A stretch of DNA of 44,945 bases from Clostridiaceae bacterium (GCA_018378255.1 JAGZXV010000020.1:1-44945); one strand, 5' to 3'. Shown: positions 25,822 to 35,179, counted from the first letter of the stretch. Notes: a model not told the origin generated them from the sequence alone. Translations and numbers: made by a program.

Positions 25822-27288
25822 TCATTCATCTAAAATCAACAGCCTGATAGGAGAAGACATCTTCAGTTCCTCCGCGGCGATACCCTGTTGTTCTAAATAT
25901 CTTATTCCGTCAGGGAACTGTTCTTTCATATAATTTTTAACTACTGTTGCACACTGTTCTATATCATTAACCTTCATGTATTGTATCATTAAGCGCGTAA
26001 ATTCCATTCCCCGACTTGCCATCCTATCTTCAGCTCCACTGGATACTCTCAAAGGATGCCCCCATAAGAGCAGGCCATGAATGACGCCATAAATCTGCCT
26101 GACAGTCTGTATACGGCTGTAACAGGAGATAAAATACAGATACGTATGTATGGAAAGCTTGCCAATCCCGGAACGCTGATTTTCCTCAAAACGGGAGATC
26201 AGTTCCTCCCGTTCTTTTGCAAGAAGATTTTTAAAAAAATGATTAGAAACCTCCTCACATGTATAAAGCAGCAGCTCTAATGACTGAACCAGATAAGAAA
26301 GGTTGCGCCGTATCGCAGGACTTGAAAAATCCGGCTGAATGCAGGACTTAGTAATATCTAAAATCCGGGTTCCTTTTCCGTTAATGGATTGCGTAGCGCC
26401 GATCTGATTCAGCATACTGATTGTTCGGCGCGCTGTGCTGACCGATACTCCATAGATTCCTGACAGTTTCTCATAGGAAGGCAGAAATTCCGTCTCGCTG
26501 TATTCTCCCATATATATGTTATGAAGCAGACGAGGAGCCAGATTATAGCATACTTGCGGACGGCCATTATAAACACGCCATACAAATGAAATCTGTTCAT
26601 CTTCCGGCACTTTCCTGATTTGCGGCTCCATGTTCTCTTTTAATTTGTCTAAAATAATATTTTGATGTTGACTAACTATATTCTTGACATTTTCCCAATC
26701 GCCTTCTTTTATCAGCTGAACTAGAAATTTCAGCTGCTTTCTGCCGCTTTCTATATTATAGCCAAATGGACGAAAACCATTTTTTGCAAAAGGATAGCCC
26801 AAAAACAGGGTGGTTTCCCAAAAAAGATTCATAAGAAGGGGATTTTCGATTTTCTGCAGGGTAAAACTGTAAAACAGAATATTGTCATCCGGACTGGACC
26901 GTTTTGCCAACTGTTCTAAGTAAGAAATCTCCTCTTCATTCATCCGGCGGAATCCCTCAATCATAAACGGAACATATATCAGCTCAGCTGCATAATAGAC
27001 ATCAAAATACGCGTTCCACCTCCGTGAAAAATAATCAATAATAAAATCAATTCGTTCCTGTTCCGTCTGTTTATAAATCACTTTTGTTATCCGGCCGTTT
27101 TTCATATCTATATAGCCGTCTGTACGCAGTCTCCGCAGCGCGGCCCATATGGTATGTACCGATACGTTAAACTGGCTGCAAAAAACATCTACGGTAGGCA
27201 GACTGTCGCCATAGTTGTAATATCCGAATTTAAACCTATAAAGAAGATAGTCGTAGATTAAATTTGATAACTGATGCTCATATTCCAA
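25822..27288 (-). CDS. GntR-type regulator with two winged-helix domains
   Basis: A 488-residue predicted transcription factor. Residues 1-72 form a GntR winged helix (LIYDYLLYRFKFGYYNYGDSLPT, then VFCSQFNVSVHTIWAALRRLRTDGYI). A second, separate winged helix occupies about 243-312 (YNLAPRLLHNIYMGEY...LPSYEKLSGIYGVSVSTARRTISMLNQIGATQ). Both keep the helix-turn-helix and wing pattern. The 170-residue linker and the C-terminal 175 residues are mostly helical and match no ligand-binding domain I know. GGAGGG precedes the ATG. Terminators isolate it, so it is probably monocistronic and may control neighbouring genes or itself. Confidence 0.85.
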   Translation of the reverse strand: MEYEHQLSNLIYDYLLYRFKFGYYNYGDSLPTVDVFCSQFNVSVHTIWAALRRLRTDGYIDMKNGRITKVIYKQTEQERIDFIIDYFSRRWNAYFDVYYAAELIYVPFMIEGFRRMNEEEISYLEQLAKRSSPDDNILFYSFTLQKIENPLLMNLFWETTLFLGYPFAKNGFRPFGYNIESGRKQLKFLVQLIKEGDWENVKNIVSQHQNIILDKLKENMEPQIRKVPEDEQISFVWRVYNGRPQVCYNLAPRLLHNIYMGEYSETEFLPSYEKLSGIYGVSVSTARRTISMLNQIGATQSINGKGTRILDITKSCIQPDFSSPAIRRNLSYLVQSLELLLYTCEEVSNHFFKNLLAKEREELISRFEENQRSGIGKLSIHTYLYFISCYSRIQTVRQIYGVIHGLLLWGHPLRVSSGAEDRMASRGMEFTRLMIQYMKVNDIEQCATVVKNYMKEQFPDGIRYLEQQGIAAEELKMSSPIRLLILDE

Positions 27289-27454
27289 AGCCTATCCCTC
27301 CTTTTACTTATTTATTCTACCAGCTATCAGGTTAAAATTCTATGAATTAATTACTTTTTAACTAAAATTTTTCTTTTTACAGTTAAGATTTCCAGTCCCA
27401 GTTCTTAAAACTGTCAGTTCAGACCAATTAAGCCCCGCCTCTGTGCGCAATTGC
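27289..27454. other. Intergenic leader of the GntR gene
   Basis: This is the GntR-side part of a 444-base stretch without an intact gene; the rest is the decayed fragment at 27455-27700 and a terminator. It is AT-rich near the gene. An inverted repeat on the minus strand, TTAACT...AGTTAA (about 27360-27390), could be an operator. A weak promoter, TTAGTT-17-TAGAAT, can be drawn but is not compelling. Confidence 0.35.
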
Positions 27455-27700
27455 TTAATATCCTTTTATTAATAAGTCCAAGTCATATTCACTTCTCCCA
27501 GAAAACAAATTAATATACTTACTTTCTTGGTTTTCCGGAACAAATACTTCCATAGAATTAGGATAGTCGTCTCTTTTTATTATCTTTTACGTTTTTTCAG
27601 GTATCAACCTGCCACTTAAATACAACGGAACGGCACGGATTACCATTGGCTCCGTTACCTCCACGCGTTCGGATAACCCTTCCGTAAATATATAACTACG
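27455..27700 (-). pseudogene. Decayed coding fragment of unknown family
   Basis: One minus-strand frame reads as protein-like sequence interrupted by a single TAA at 27587-27589. Before the stop it includes EVTEPMVIRAVPLYLSG and ends LIPEKT; after it the same frame continues KIIKRDDYPNSMEVFVPEN to a TAA at 27455-27457, finishing DLDLLIKGY. Composition is that of real coding sequence rather than a shadow, and no other strand is coding here. The segment from ATG 27553 could encode 32 residues but has no good ribosome site. The 5' end cannot be found because the frame runs into the terminator at 27705. I do not recognise the family. Most likely the 3' remnant of a gene. Confidence 0.45.
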
Positions 27701-27704
27701 CAGA

Positions 27705-27728
27705 AAAAGACCTGCTGCCAGGTCTTTT
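27705..27728 (-). terminator. Terminator after the small lipoprotein gene
   Basis: AAAAGACCTG (27705-27714) and CAGGTCTTTT (27719-27728) form a perfect ten-pair stem with a CTGC loop, four bases after the lipoprotein stop. On the minus strand it ends in a T-run (TCTTTTTC). Confidence 0.88.
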
Positions 27729-27732
27729 CTCT

Positions 27733-28419
27733 CTATTCCGTAATTACAATATAACCGGCCTGGCCGCAGAATCCATTTGTCTTCAATTTATTTTCCCCCC
27801 ACACCGCTGTAAGCTCATAAACCTTATCCCGCTTCAATTCGATTATCAAGCTATCAGTATATTCTGCGGTGGAAATCACTTCCGCTTCCATATCACCTAA
27901 CTGGGAAATATCCCATTCGTTCACAATCAGCCGGTCCGGCGGAACAACGCATGAAACCAGATATGGGGTGAATTCAGAACGAAGGTTCTCCGGCAGACGC
28001 AGTTTATCTGCTTTTTCCTGATTGGCGTCCAGAGGAGCAGAACCGCAGGCCACCAGGCTTACTGTTTCCTTACCATCCAGATAACTCCAGGAATAATTGC
28101 CGGACCGGACTTCAAACCGGTTGTATGTGCTGGAGAGTGCATCCGTCAGGCTGATCGGCGGTGCATCTGTCAACGGGCCGTCCGGTTCATCAGCAGTCAG
28201 CGGTGTTACCTCTGCTGCTGATGTGGTTTCCGGCGCAGCTTCAGAAGTTGGCTGGGATGTGTCTCCCGGCAGTTCTTTTACCGGTTCTGTAATTGTTTCG
28301 GCCAAAGCCGTGGTTTCCGTTTCGTTCGAAGGGGCTGGCTGCGCATTCTTTTCTCCTGCGCCGCATGCCGTAACAGATAAAATCATGAACAAAACGGCTG
28401 CGATCTTCCATTTTTTCAT
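27733..28419 (-). CDS. Small lipoprotein of unknown function
   Basis: A 228-residue secreted lipoprotein. It has a signal peptide with lipobox VTAC (Cys about residue 19), then a long low-complexity linker rich in Thr, Glu, Ala and Pro (about 20-90) typical of surface-anchored lipoproteins, then a folded C-terminal domain of about 130 residues. That domain has several aromatic and Cys positions (SGNYSWSYLDG, LVACGSAPLD, LVSCVVPPDRL, GFCGQAGYIVITE). I do not recognise the domain. A strong AAGGAG site precedes the ATG. It lies 135 bases downstream of the GHL6 gene and has a possible promoter of its own, so membership in the sugar operon is uncertain. Confidence 0.78.
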   Translation of the reverse strand: MKKWKIAAVLFMILSVTACGAGEKNAQPAPSNETETTALAETITEPVKELPGDTSQPTSEAAPETTSAAEVTPLTADEPDGPLTDAPPISLTDALSSTYNRFEVRSGNYSWSYLDGKETVSLVACGSAPLDANQEKADKLRLPENLRSEFTPYLVSCVVPPDRLIVNEWDISQLGDMEAEVISTAEYTDSLIIELKRDKVYELTAVWGENKLKTNGFCGQAGYIVITE

Positions 28420-28483
28420 TATAAACTCTCCTTATCCAAATCACCTTAACAGCTTGTTGATTGAGTTAAAACTTCTTAATCCC

Positions 28484-28492
28484 AATATAACA
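28484..28492 (-). promoter_or_regulatory. Possible extended -10 promoter of the lipoprotein gene
   Basis: On the minus strand TGTTATATT reads as an extended -10 (TGnTATATT), about 65 bases upstream of the lipoprotein ATG. No good -35 lies 17 bases upstream, so this is tentative. Confidence 0.35.
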
Positions 28493-28554
28493 TACAAATT
28501 TTAACAGCCGCTTACTTTTCTTTTACAGTTCATTAAGATAAGGATATGGTTCAT

Positions 28555-30585
28555 TCATCCTCTGCCAATAGCCGGAGCGGTGACGGCTCCGCCTTCCATC
28601 ACAATCATTTCAAATGCTTCCAGTTTCTTTACCGTGAACGTCACCTTTCCATTTTCGTATCTGAACTCCACATTGTCCTTTGAATTCAGGGTTCTCACCG
28701 ATTCTGGCTCAAAATCCGTGTCAATCGTAACCTGGACATCCATCACAGGAACCGGCTGATAGAAACTGGTTCCAAAGTGCCCGGTAGTATTCACAAGAAA
28801 AACAGCGTTACAGCCCTTCTTTGTCCCTGCTGTCACTTCCACCATAGGCGTCAGTCCAGGCGCGGAACTGATTAAGCCGCAAAGCCCCTCCAGGACATCT
28901 TTCATGAACATCATGGTATTATCGTAACCGCCCTCATAGAACATCTCTCCGGCAAGCCAGGGAATAAATACGCCACTTCCCTTTCCAAAAGGCGCCCTGA
29001 CGATTCCCGGAATCTTTGTGACCTGCTCATAATAGCAGCGCTCAGGCGGACCGATGGGATGCGGCGGAATCAGGGAAAGATAGGTTTCCACACCAGGCCG
29101 GAATTGGGTAAATACGAACTGATCTCCAATTGCAACCAGCTCCGTATCCTGAAACTGGCGGAAGATTTCTTTCTCATCTTCCTGTATAAGCAGCATGGAT
29201 GACACCATATCTTCCCGGATAAAATACCCTCCGTCCATGCCCATGCATTCCAGCGCATTCTCATTTCTCGCTTCATAATCCTCTGTATAAAAACCAGACT
29301 GGCCTGTCGCCAAGACCGTACCGCCTTCACCAGAAAAGTGGTCCAGCTTATGGGCTTCCTGATCGGAGAGATACCGGATATCCGGCAAAAGCACCATTTG
29401 ATAGCCGGACAGATCCGCGTCCGCGAACTCCTTTTTCTGAATCTCATCAAACAGAATATGGTTCTCCGTCAACGCCCGGATCCATCCACGCTCTTCTTTT
29501 GAATCGCTCCACAACTCCCTGCGGACTAACAGAACCTTCGCACAGGAATGAAGCCCCTGCAGCAGAGTTTCGTGTTCCTTATGGAAACGGAAAACTTTTT
29601 TAATGCCTTCATATCCGCTTCGGTCCATGTGATTGTCCAGCCGCCCTATGAGGTAATAATCCACACCGCCCAGATTCGCCACATTCTGCCACATTCTCAG
29701 TTCCTGCATAGTCGGGCTCACGCCAACCTGCCTGTAATAGAATCCGATAAAATCCACAGTCGTATTGGACGGTACGATCCCCGTTTCCCCTGTGCCGCGG
29801 ATGCACCGGGTATTGGAGGAAGCGCTGTACTGCCATTGTGGAAGCGCACGTTTATATTCTGTATTGGATTCCATGCGGCCGAAATCCACATCTTTGACTG
29901 CTATATCCGGATTCAGCCTTCTCATCAAATCTAACAGCTTCTGGTGTTGTTTTTCTGTGCATTCCCTCTGAAATACCTTGTACTTTCTGTAAACCGGGTC
30001 CCTCATGTCTTCTTTTAACGGGAGTTCCAGCCCGAATCTCTCACGGAACAGTCTTTTACAGTTGGCGCAGTGGCAGATCCCATAATAATTGTAGCTGTAA
30101 TCCTTTACCTGAAACCCGCTCATATTGCAGAATATTCCATCGATATCCAGTTTCTCCACCACTTCCTCAATAATCTTTAAGGAATATTCCTGCTGGTATC
30201 CGCCATTGGGACAAACGTGCACATCACCATTATAATCCACAATTCTGCCGTCGGCTGTCCGGTAGGCCCATTCCGGGTGCTCCTCATATACCGGGCGTCT
30301 GACCTTTGAAAAATCGGTTCTCGCTATCACGCGGATGCCCTCTTTATGGCATACATCGATGATCATCTCCAGACTGTCTCCGGTTAAATAACCGCTCTGA
30401 GACTGATAGGGCAGACCGGTTTTATAACTCGCAATAATCCCGGCTGTATTTATCATCACCACTGTGGCATGGAATTTCTTCAGCTCATCCACAAATTGTG
30501 CGGCATCCATGTCCGCCATGTCGGTCTCCCGTAAATTCGTCTGGATCATCCTCCACGGCCAATCGTTACACCATATTTTTCCCAT
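28555..30585 (-). CDS. Putative intracellular glycoside hydrolase, GHL6 type with beta-galactosidase trimerisation-like domain
   Basis: A 676-residue protein without signal peptide, so probably cytosolic. The first 340 or so residues look like the hypothetical glycosyl hydrolase 6 (GHL6) TIM-barrel family: KKFHATVVMINTAGIIASY, VIARTDFSKV, DGRIVDYNGDVHVCPNGGYQ, LDIDGIFCNMSGFQVKDYSYNYYGICHCANCK. The CHCANC cluster could bind metal. A glutamine-amidotransferase-like trimerisation domain follows (about 350-540, VLLPDIRYLSDQEAHKL, GGTVLATGQSGFY), then a beta-sandwich tail. Substrate and catalytic residues are unknown. It ends a run of binding protein, two permeases and a dehydrogenase, so it probably acts on the imported oligosaccharide or glycoside. 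Confidence 0.72.
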   Translation of the reverse strand: MGKIWCNDWPWRMIQTNLRETDMADMDAAQFVDELKKFHATVVMINTAGIIASYKTGLPYQSQSGYLTGDSLEMIIDVCHKEGIRVIARTDFSKVRRPVYEEHPEWAYRTADGRIVDYNGDVHVCPNGGYQQEYSLKIIEEVVEKLDIDGIFCNMSGFQVKDYSYNYYGICHCANCKRLFRERFGLELPLKEDMRDPVYRKYKVFQRECTEKQHQKLLDLMRRLNPDIAVKDVDFGRMESNTEYKRALPQWQYSASSNTRCIRGTGETGIVPSNTTVDFIGFYYRQVGVSPTMQELRMWQNVANLGGVDYYLIGRLDNHMDRSGYEGIKKVFRFHKEHETLLQGLHSCAKVLLVRRELWSDSKEERGWIRALTENHILFDEIQKKEFADADLSGYQMVLLPDIRYLSDQEAHKLDHFSGEGGTVLATGQSGFYTEDYEARNENALECMGMDGGYFIREDMVSSMLLIQEDEKEIFRQFQDTELVAIGDQFVFTQFRPGVETYLSLIPPHPIGPPERCYYEQVTKIPGIVRAPFGKGSGVFIPWLAGEMFYEGGYDNTMMFMKDVLEGLCGLISSAPGLTPMVEVTAGTKKGCNAVFLVNTTGHFGTSFYQPVPVMDVQVTIDTDFEPESVRTLNSKDNVEFRYENGKVTFTVKKLEAFEMIVMEGGAVTAPAIGRG

Positions 30586-30609
30586 ATGAAATTACCTCTT
30601 CCCCGTTTT

Positions 30610-31602
30610 TTATTTCGTGTAGACATCCCGTTTTGACAGACGGTTTATCATTTCCTGCTCATTTCTGTACCGCCCGATATTTTCAATCAGAATATCCAGC
30701 GCATTGGAATAAATATCCGCCACTCTCGGAGTGCTGTGGGGCGTTACCATCATATTATCCAGATCCCACAGCGGGCTGTCTGCCGGAAGCGGCTCCGTTT
30801 CAAACACATCACAGCAGGCCCTTCCGATTTTCTTCTGTTTTAAAGCCTGACAGAGCGCCTGCTCATTGACCACGGAACCCCTTGCCAGATTGATGAAACA
30901 TGCGGTTTCCTTCATCTTTTCAAACTGTTCCCGGTCAATCATATGGTAGGTTTCATCCGATAACCGGCAGCAGAGGACCACGAAATCGCTCTCTTCCAAA
31001 ATCCGGTCAATGGTATCTCCCCTGTTTAAGGAATAGAATTCGTCAATCCCCTCAGGGATCTCTTCAAAATCCAGTCTGTCATATCCCAATACCCGCATTT
31101 CAAATGCCTTCGCCCGCTTTGCCACCGCTTTTCCTGTATTTCCCAGCCCTATAATGCCCATGGTTTTGCTGTTAAGCCCCTTGGACTGCTGATACTGTTT
31201 GGAAAATTCTTTCCAACGGTGCTCCTTCTGGGCTTCATGCAGGCGGTAGACGTCATAGATATGGGACAAGGCAAAGAAAAAAACATGTTCCGCCAAAGAT
31301 GGAGCGGAACGGCCGGCCGCACCTGTAACGATAATATCTCGTTCAAAGATCTCCGGTCTGGCCGATTTGTTCAATCCTGCATGGCTGCAATGGATCCAGC
31401 GCACATTTGGCGCAGACAGAATCAAATCATCCAGATCGTCGTCAAGCACAGCCACATCAATCCGGTCTAAAACCGTCTTGATTCCTTCCGCATCTTTTTT
31501 ATCAAACCATAGCACCTGCGCCGGGGCGAACGCCTTTACCAGGCGGTCCAGATGTTCCTCATCATAGTTCACAGTGGTCAGTACCGTCTTAATTTCTCTC
31601 AT
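30610..31602 (-). CDS. D-2-hydroxyacid dehydrogenase family protein
   Basis: A 330-residue NAD(P)-dependent oxidoreductase of the D-isomer-specific 2-hydroxyacid dehydrogenase family. The Rossmann motif is GIIGLGNTGKAVAKRAKAF near 146-164. The catalytic Arg is in INLARGSVVNEQAL, the Glu in FETEPLPADSPLW and the His in VTPHSTPRVADIY. It lies 24 bases before the GHL6 gene and shortly after the permeases, with AAAGGAG before the ATG. In this setting it may oxidise or reduce a sugar acid or 2-keto acid derived from the imported compound. The family is broad, so the substrate is not predictable. Confidence 0.86.
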   Translation of the reverse strand: MREIKTVLTTVNYDEEHLDRLVKAFAPAQVLWFDKKDAEGIKTVLDRIDVAVLDDDLDDLILSAPNVRWIHCSHAGLNKSARPEIFERDIIVTGAAGRSAPSLAEHVFFFALSHIYDVYRLHEAQKEHRWKEFSKQYQQSKGLNSKTMGIIGLGNTGKAVAKRAKAFEMRVLGYDRLDFEEIPEGIDEFYSLNRGDTIDRILEESDFVVLCCRLSDETYHMIDREQFEKMKETACFINLARGSVVNEQALCQALKQKKIGRACCDVFETEPLPADSPLWDLDNMMVTPHSTPRVADIYSNALDILIENIGRYRNEQEMINRLSKRDVYTK

Positions 31603-31641
31603 TTCATTCTCCTTTCAGCCTGTCACGGCATTACATATCTC

Positions 31642-32511
31642 TCATCCTTTAATCGATCCCAGCATTACGCCCTTTGCGAAATGCTTCTGCAGGAACGGGT
31701 AAACAATCATAATCGGAAGAATTGCCAATATAATCGAAGCCATCCTGACAGTTTCCTGAGGAGGTACCGCCTCAGCCGTCAGCGCCTGGCCGATTCCCGA
31801 TGCATCAGCATCCACTACAAGCTGTTTAATCAAAAGCTGCAGCGTCCACTTGGTGGTGTCGGACAGGTAAAGCAGCGCGTTAAAATATGTATTCCAGTGC
31901 TTTACCGCAAAAAACAGCAAAAAAGTGGCAATACACGGTTTGGAGAGCGGAAGGACGATCAGCCCGAACACCCGCAATTCCCCGCAACCGTCCATCTGCG
32001 CCGATTCTATAATTTCCTCCGGAATCGTCTGCAGAAAGTTCTTCACCACAATCAGATTCCACGCGCTGGTCATGCTGGTCAATATGAGCGCCCAATGGGA
32101 GTTCATAAGCTTCAGGTTCTGAACCAGCAGGTATGACGGGATATGTCCCGCATTGAAAAACAAAGTGACCACTACCATGTAAAAGAATATCTTATGGCCC
32201 GGGACTTCTTTTTTCGTCAGCCCCCACGCCATAGCAAACGTGACGATCAAATTTACTGCCGTACCCACCACCGTGATGAACACAGTGCTCTTAAATGCAT
32301 TGAAAAAACTGGGTGTCGACAGCACATAGCGGTATGATTTCAATGAAAATGCCTTAGGTATGATATAAAACTGCAGCGGAACATAGGTATCCGGGTCTGT
32401 AAAAGAAACGCTCAGAATATACAAAAACGGAAGAATGCTCACCACCGATATGACCCCCAAGACACCGTAAATAAAAAAATCGCCCACTGTAAATTTTTTT
32501 ATGGAATGCAA
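31642..32511 (-). CDS. Carbohydrate ABC transporter permease, LplC/YtcP type
   Basis: A 289-residue inner-membrane permease with about six helices (first at 12-33) and the coupling-loop motif EEIIESAQMDGCGELRVFGLIVLPLSKP near 165-192. The family is the second permease of LplABC/YteP-YtcP-type importers for complex carbohydrates. A GGAGGGG site precedes the ATG. It is 48 bases after its partner permease. No ATPase gene is in the locus; importers of this class commonly use a shared ATPase encoded elsewhere. Confidence 0.9.
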   Translation of the reverse strand: MHSIKKFTVGDFFIYGVLGVISVVSILPFLYILSVSFTDPDTYVPLQFYIIPKAFSLKSYRYVLSTPSFFNAFKSTVFITVVGTAVNLIVTFAMAWGLTKKEVPGHKIFFYMVVVTLFFNAGHIPSYLLVQNLKLMNSHWALILTSMTSAWNLIVVKNFLQTIPEEIIESAQMDGCGELRVFGLIVLPLSKPCIATFLLFFAVKHWNTYFNALLYLSDTTKWTLQLLIKQLVVDADASGIGQALTAEAVPPQETVRMASIILAILPIMIVYPFLQKHFAKGVMLGSIKG

Positions 32512-32559
32512 ATAATCCCCTCCTTACAGCCGTAAGTTCCTCTATTACGGAAACACAGC

Positions 32560-33513
32560 TTAAAATATGCCCTCATATCCCATCTTTTTTACCGTAAAAT
32601 CGGAAATCCAGACGAATACCACTCCGATCAGCCCTTTAAACATGCTGACACAGGTGCCGAAACTGATTTCCCCCTGCTGAATTCCCAGCCGATAGGAATA
32701 AGTATCAAAAACCTCCGCCACATGATAGACTTGAGAATTCGTCATCAACAACAGCTGTTCAAAATCCACATCCGCTATGGCCCCCAGCCTCAGGATCAAA
32801 AGAGTGATGATCGTGGGGGCAATCGCCGGGAGCGTAATATAAAATATTTTCTGCAAACGCCCCGCCCCGTCTATGGTGGCCGCTTCATACTGAGATATGT
32901 CCACACCCGCCATGGCGGCAAGGAAAATGATGGTGCCCCACCCCGTATTCTTCCAAATGGTCTGCGCGATCACAATCGGCCAGAATGCAGACGGTTTGGA
33001 TAAAAAAGAAATCGTATCCACTCCCAAAAACGTCAGAAATTTATTGATCACACCAACGTCCACCGATAGCAGGAAGAACGTCATACTGGCGATAATAACC
33101 CACGAAAGGAAATGCGGCATATAAACGATGGTCTGAATGAATTTTTTGTACCGTTCATGGGCCACTTCATTCATTAGAAGCGCCAATATGATCGGAACAG
33201 GAAAATAAAATATCAACGAAAGAAGATTAATTGCCAGCGTATTGCGGAACATTGTATAGAAAAACGGGTCTTTAAAAAGCGTGATAAAATGGTGGAATCC
33301 CACCCATTCGCTGCCTCTCATTCCCACATAGGGGTTGTAATCCTGAAAGGCGATGGCCAGCATTCCCATAGGAATATATTTAAATATTACAAAATACACA
33401 ATGCCCGGCAGCATCAATAAATAGATATACCTGCCTCGTTTCATTCTGCAAAACAGATTATTTTTCTTTGCAGATCCACTCTGCATTCTGTTTGCTGCTT
33501 GTCTTGTAACCAC
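32560..33513 (-). CDS. Carbohydrate ABC transporter permease, LplB/YteP type
   Basis: A permease of about 317 residues with about six helices (first in YLLMLPGIVYFVIFKYIPMGMLAIAFQDY) and the coupling motif SQYEAATIDGAGRLQKIFYITLPAIAPT. It pairs with the permease at 31642-32511. The frame opens at an ATG at 33531 with no ribosome site, but GGAGG lies seven bases before a GTG at 33513, so the GTG is preferred. The sequence from GRYIYLLML onward is the conserved part in either case. Confidence 0.89.
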   Translation of the reverse strand: MVTRQAANRMQSGSAKKNNLFCRMKRGRYIYLLMLPGIVYFVIFKYIPMGMLAIAFQDYNPYVGMRGSEWVGFHHFITLFKDPFFYTMFRNTLAINLLSLIFYFPVPIILALLMNEVAHERYKKFIQTIVYMPHFLSWVIIASMTFFLLSVDVGVINKFLTFLGVDTISFLSKPSAFWPIVIAQTIWKNTGWGTIIFLAAMAGVDISQYEAATIDGAGRLQKIFYITLPAIAPTIITLLILRLGAIADVDFEQLLLMTNSQVYHVAEVFDTYSYRLGIQQGEISFGTCVSMFKGLIGVVFVWISDFTVKKMGYEGIF

Positions 33514-33604
33514 CCCTGCACCTCCGTCCATATGAACTTTTAAAGGGCCTGCAGCTCTCTCTTAACACCTTATTGTTTCAATGGCTGCAGGCTCCTGTTT
33601 AAAG

Positions 33605-35179
33605 CTATTCTTCTATTTCAAAGCCTTCATAAGATTCTGCAAATTCCTGATAAGCCGTTTTAAACTCCGGCATATTGTTCAGCGTATCCACATAGGATTC
33701 ATACTCTTCTATGGTGATCTGTCCGATGATAACTTTTGTCGCATAGGCCGCCCATTCGTTTATATATTTCGGCCAGACCTTATTCCAGGTTTGTGAAGTT
33801 GCCACGGTAAAGGGATCGATGGTGCCGACCTCGTCCACATTCCAGGAATCAAACAGCTCTCTCATCTGTTTGTTGTATTCCGCCGACGCCTGAGGCGACC
33901 CGACCTTCATGTACGCATCATATTTTCTTGCAAATACCTGCTGCGGCGCGCTGGAGCCCATATCGATATTTTTCTGCTCAGTCAGTACCTTTTCTCCATT
34001 CACCACATTGTAATGTACGCCTTCAATCCCATACATTGAAAAATCCAGATATTCCTGTGTACAGGTTTCTTCCAGATAATCCAAAATTTTAAGCATCTTT
34101 TCTTCCGGCACCGTCTTAGAGATAAAGAAGCAGTCAACAATGCCTGTGCCGTAAGAAAAAGCATAACCGTCTTCACCTTTCAAAGGACCTAAAACATCAA
34201 CATAAGCATCCTCTTTTACCTGTTTTAATGTCTGTGTAAAAGGATAAGCCCATCTCATGCTCTCATTCACCAGACATGCCGCCGCGCCGGACTGGAAAAG
34301 CTCTGTAGCCTGAGTCGGCTTCATAACTGAAAATTCTTTGGAAAGAATTCCCTTGGAATACATGTCCTTCAGCCATAGGATATAGTTGGTAAAACTGGGT
34401 GACAGCTTATTATAAACCAACCCGTTCTCTTCATTATAATAAGGCGTGTTCACTCCAAAAGCAGCCGTAAATCCACCGCTGCTTTGGGTTAAGAGATCCT
34501 GCTTAGATACCATACCCACCATATTGGGATTAGCTTTTACAATTGCTTCCATAGTATTTGTAAATTCTTCAACCGTAACAGGCATCTCAAGTCCCAGCTC
34601 ATCCAACAAATCCTTCCTGATCAAAGGATTGCTCGAAACCTGTGGCTGGCTTCTGGGAATGCCGTAATTTCTGCCCAGCACCCGGCTGTATATCCACGCA
34701 TTTTTCGGCTCATTATTCAACAGATTCGGATATTTGGAAAAGTCCCCCAGATAGTCCGTCAGATCCCAGAACGCCCCGTTTTTCACTGCATTTACAAACG
34801 GAGGATTGTTTAAGTTATTGGAAGGATTGGCTACCAGAACCTCAGGCAGGTCCTTGCTGGAAAAAATTAAATTCAGCTTTGTTATGTAATCCCCATCCGG
34901 AATCCATTCCACCTCAAGCTTGGTGTTGGTTCGTTTTTGAAACTCCTCCCAATAGGCATTATTCATATCAGGAACCTGGTCGAACAGTCTCACTGTCATC
35001 TTGATATCCAACGGCTCCTCCTCTGCTACCGCCTGGGTGCCTGCCGTGGTTTCTCCTGAGGCAGCCTGTGAAGAAGTTTCCGGCGTCTGCGCCTGTCCGC
35101 AGCCGGTTGTCATGGCTGCAATCATACCGGCCGCTAACAGAGCCGATACCGCTTTTCTTTGAGTTTGAAATATGTACAT
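33605..35179 (-). CDS. Extracellular solute-binding lipoprotein (LplA/YtcQ type)
   Basis: A 524-residue lipoprotein with a signal peptide and lipobox TTGC (Cys about residue 27), a Gln/Thr/Ser-rich linker and a large family 1 binding-protein fold (FDQVPDMNNAYWEEFQKRTNTKLEVEWIP, LFSSKDLPEVLVANP, ELFQSGAAACLVNESMRW). The size and family are typical of receptors for oligosaccharides such as those from pectin or complex glycans in Firmicutes. It is the first gene of the minus-strand sugar operon, with GGAGGGG before the ATG, and is divergent from the AraC sensor that probably controls it. Ligand unknown. Confidence 0.9.
   Translation of the reverse strand: MYIFQTQRKAVSALLAAGMIAAMTTGCGQAQTPETSSQAASGETTAGTQAVAEEEPLDIKMTVRLFDQVPDMNNAYWEEFQKRTNTKLEVEWIPDGDYITKLNLIFSSKDLPEVLVANPSNNLNNPPFVNAVKNGAFWDLTDYLGDFSKYPNLLNNEPKNAWIYSRVLGRNYGIPRSQPQVSSNPLIRKDLLDELGLEMPVTVEEFTNTMEAIVKANPNMVGMVSKQDLLTQSSGGFTAAFGVNTPYYNEENGLVYNKLSPSFTNYILWLKDMYSKGILSKEFSVMKPTQATELFQSGAAACLVNESMRWAYPFTQTLKQVKEDAYVDVLGPLKGEDGYAFSYGTGIVDCFFISKTVPEEKMLKILDYLEETCTQEYLDFSMYGIEGVHYNVVNGEKVLTEQKNIDMGSSAPQQVFARKYDAYMKVGSPQASAEYNKQMRELFDSWNVDEVGTIDPFTVATSQTWNKVWPKYINEWAAYATKVIIGQITIEEYESYVDTLNNMPEFKTAYQEFAESYEGFEIEE

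Noticed and set aside
30130..30160. Loss of a catalytic Asp in the GHL6 barrel (DGIFCNMSG)
   Set aside because: As I recall, Asn at this point is also found in other family members, so it is not evidence of inactivation.
31552..32136. A 194-codon plus-strand frame opposite the LplC-type permease and dehydrogenase
   Set aside because: It overlaps two well-supported minus-strand genes and has a shadow-like composition with no motif.
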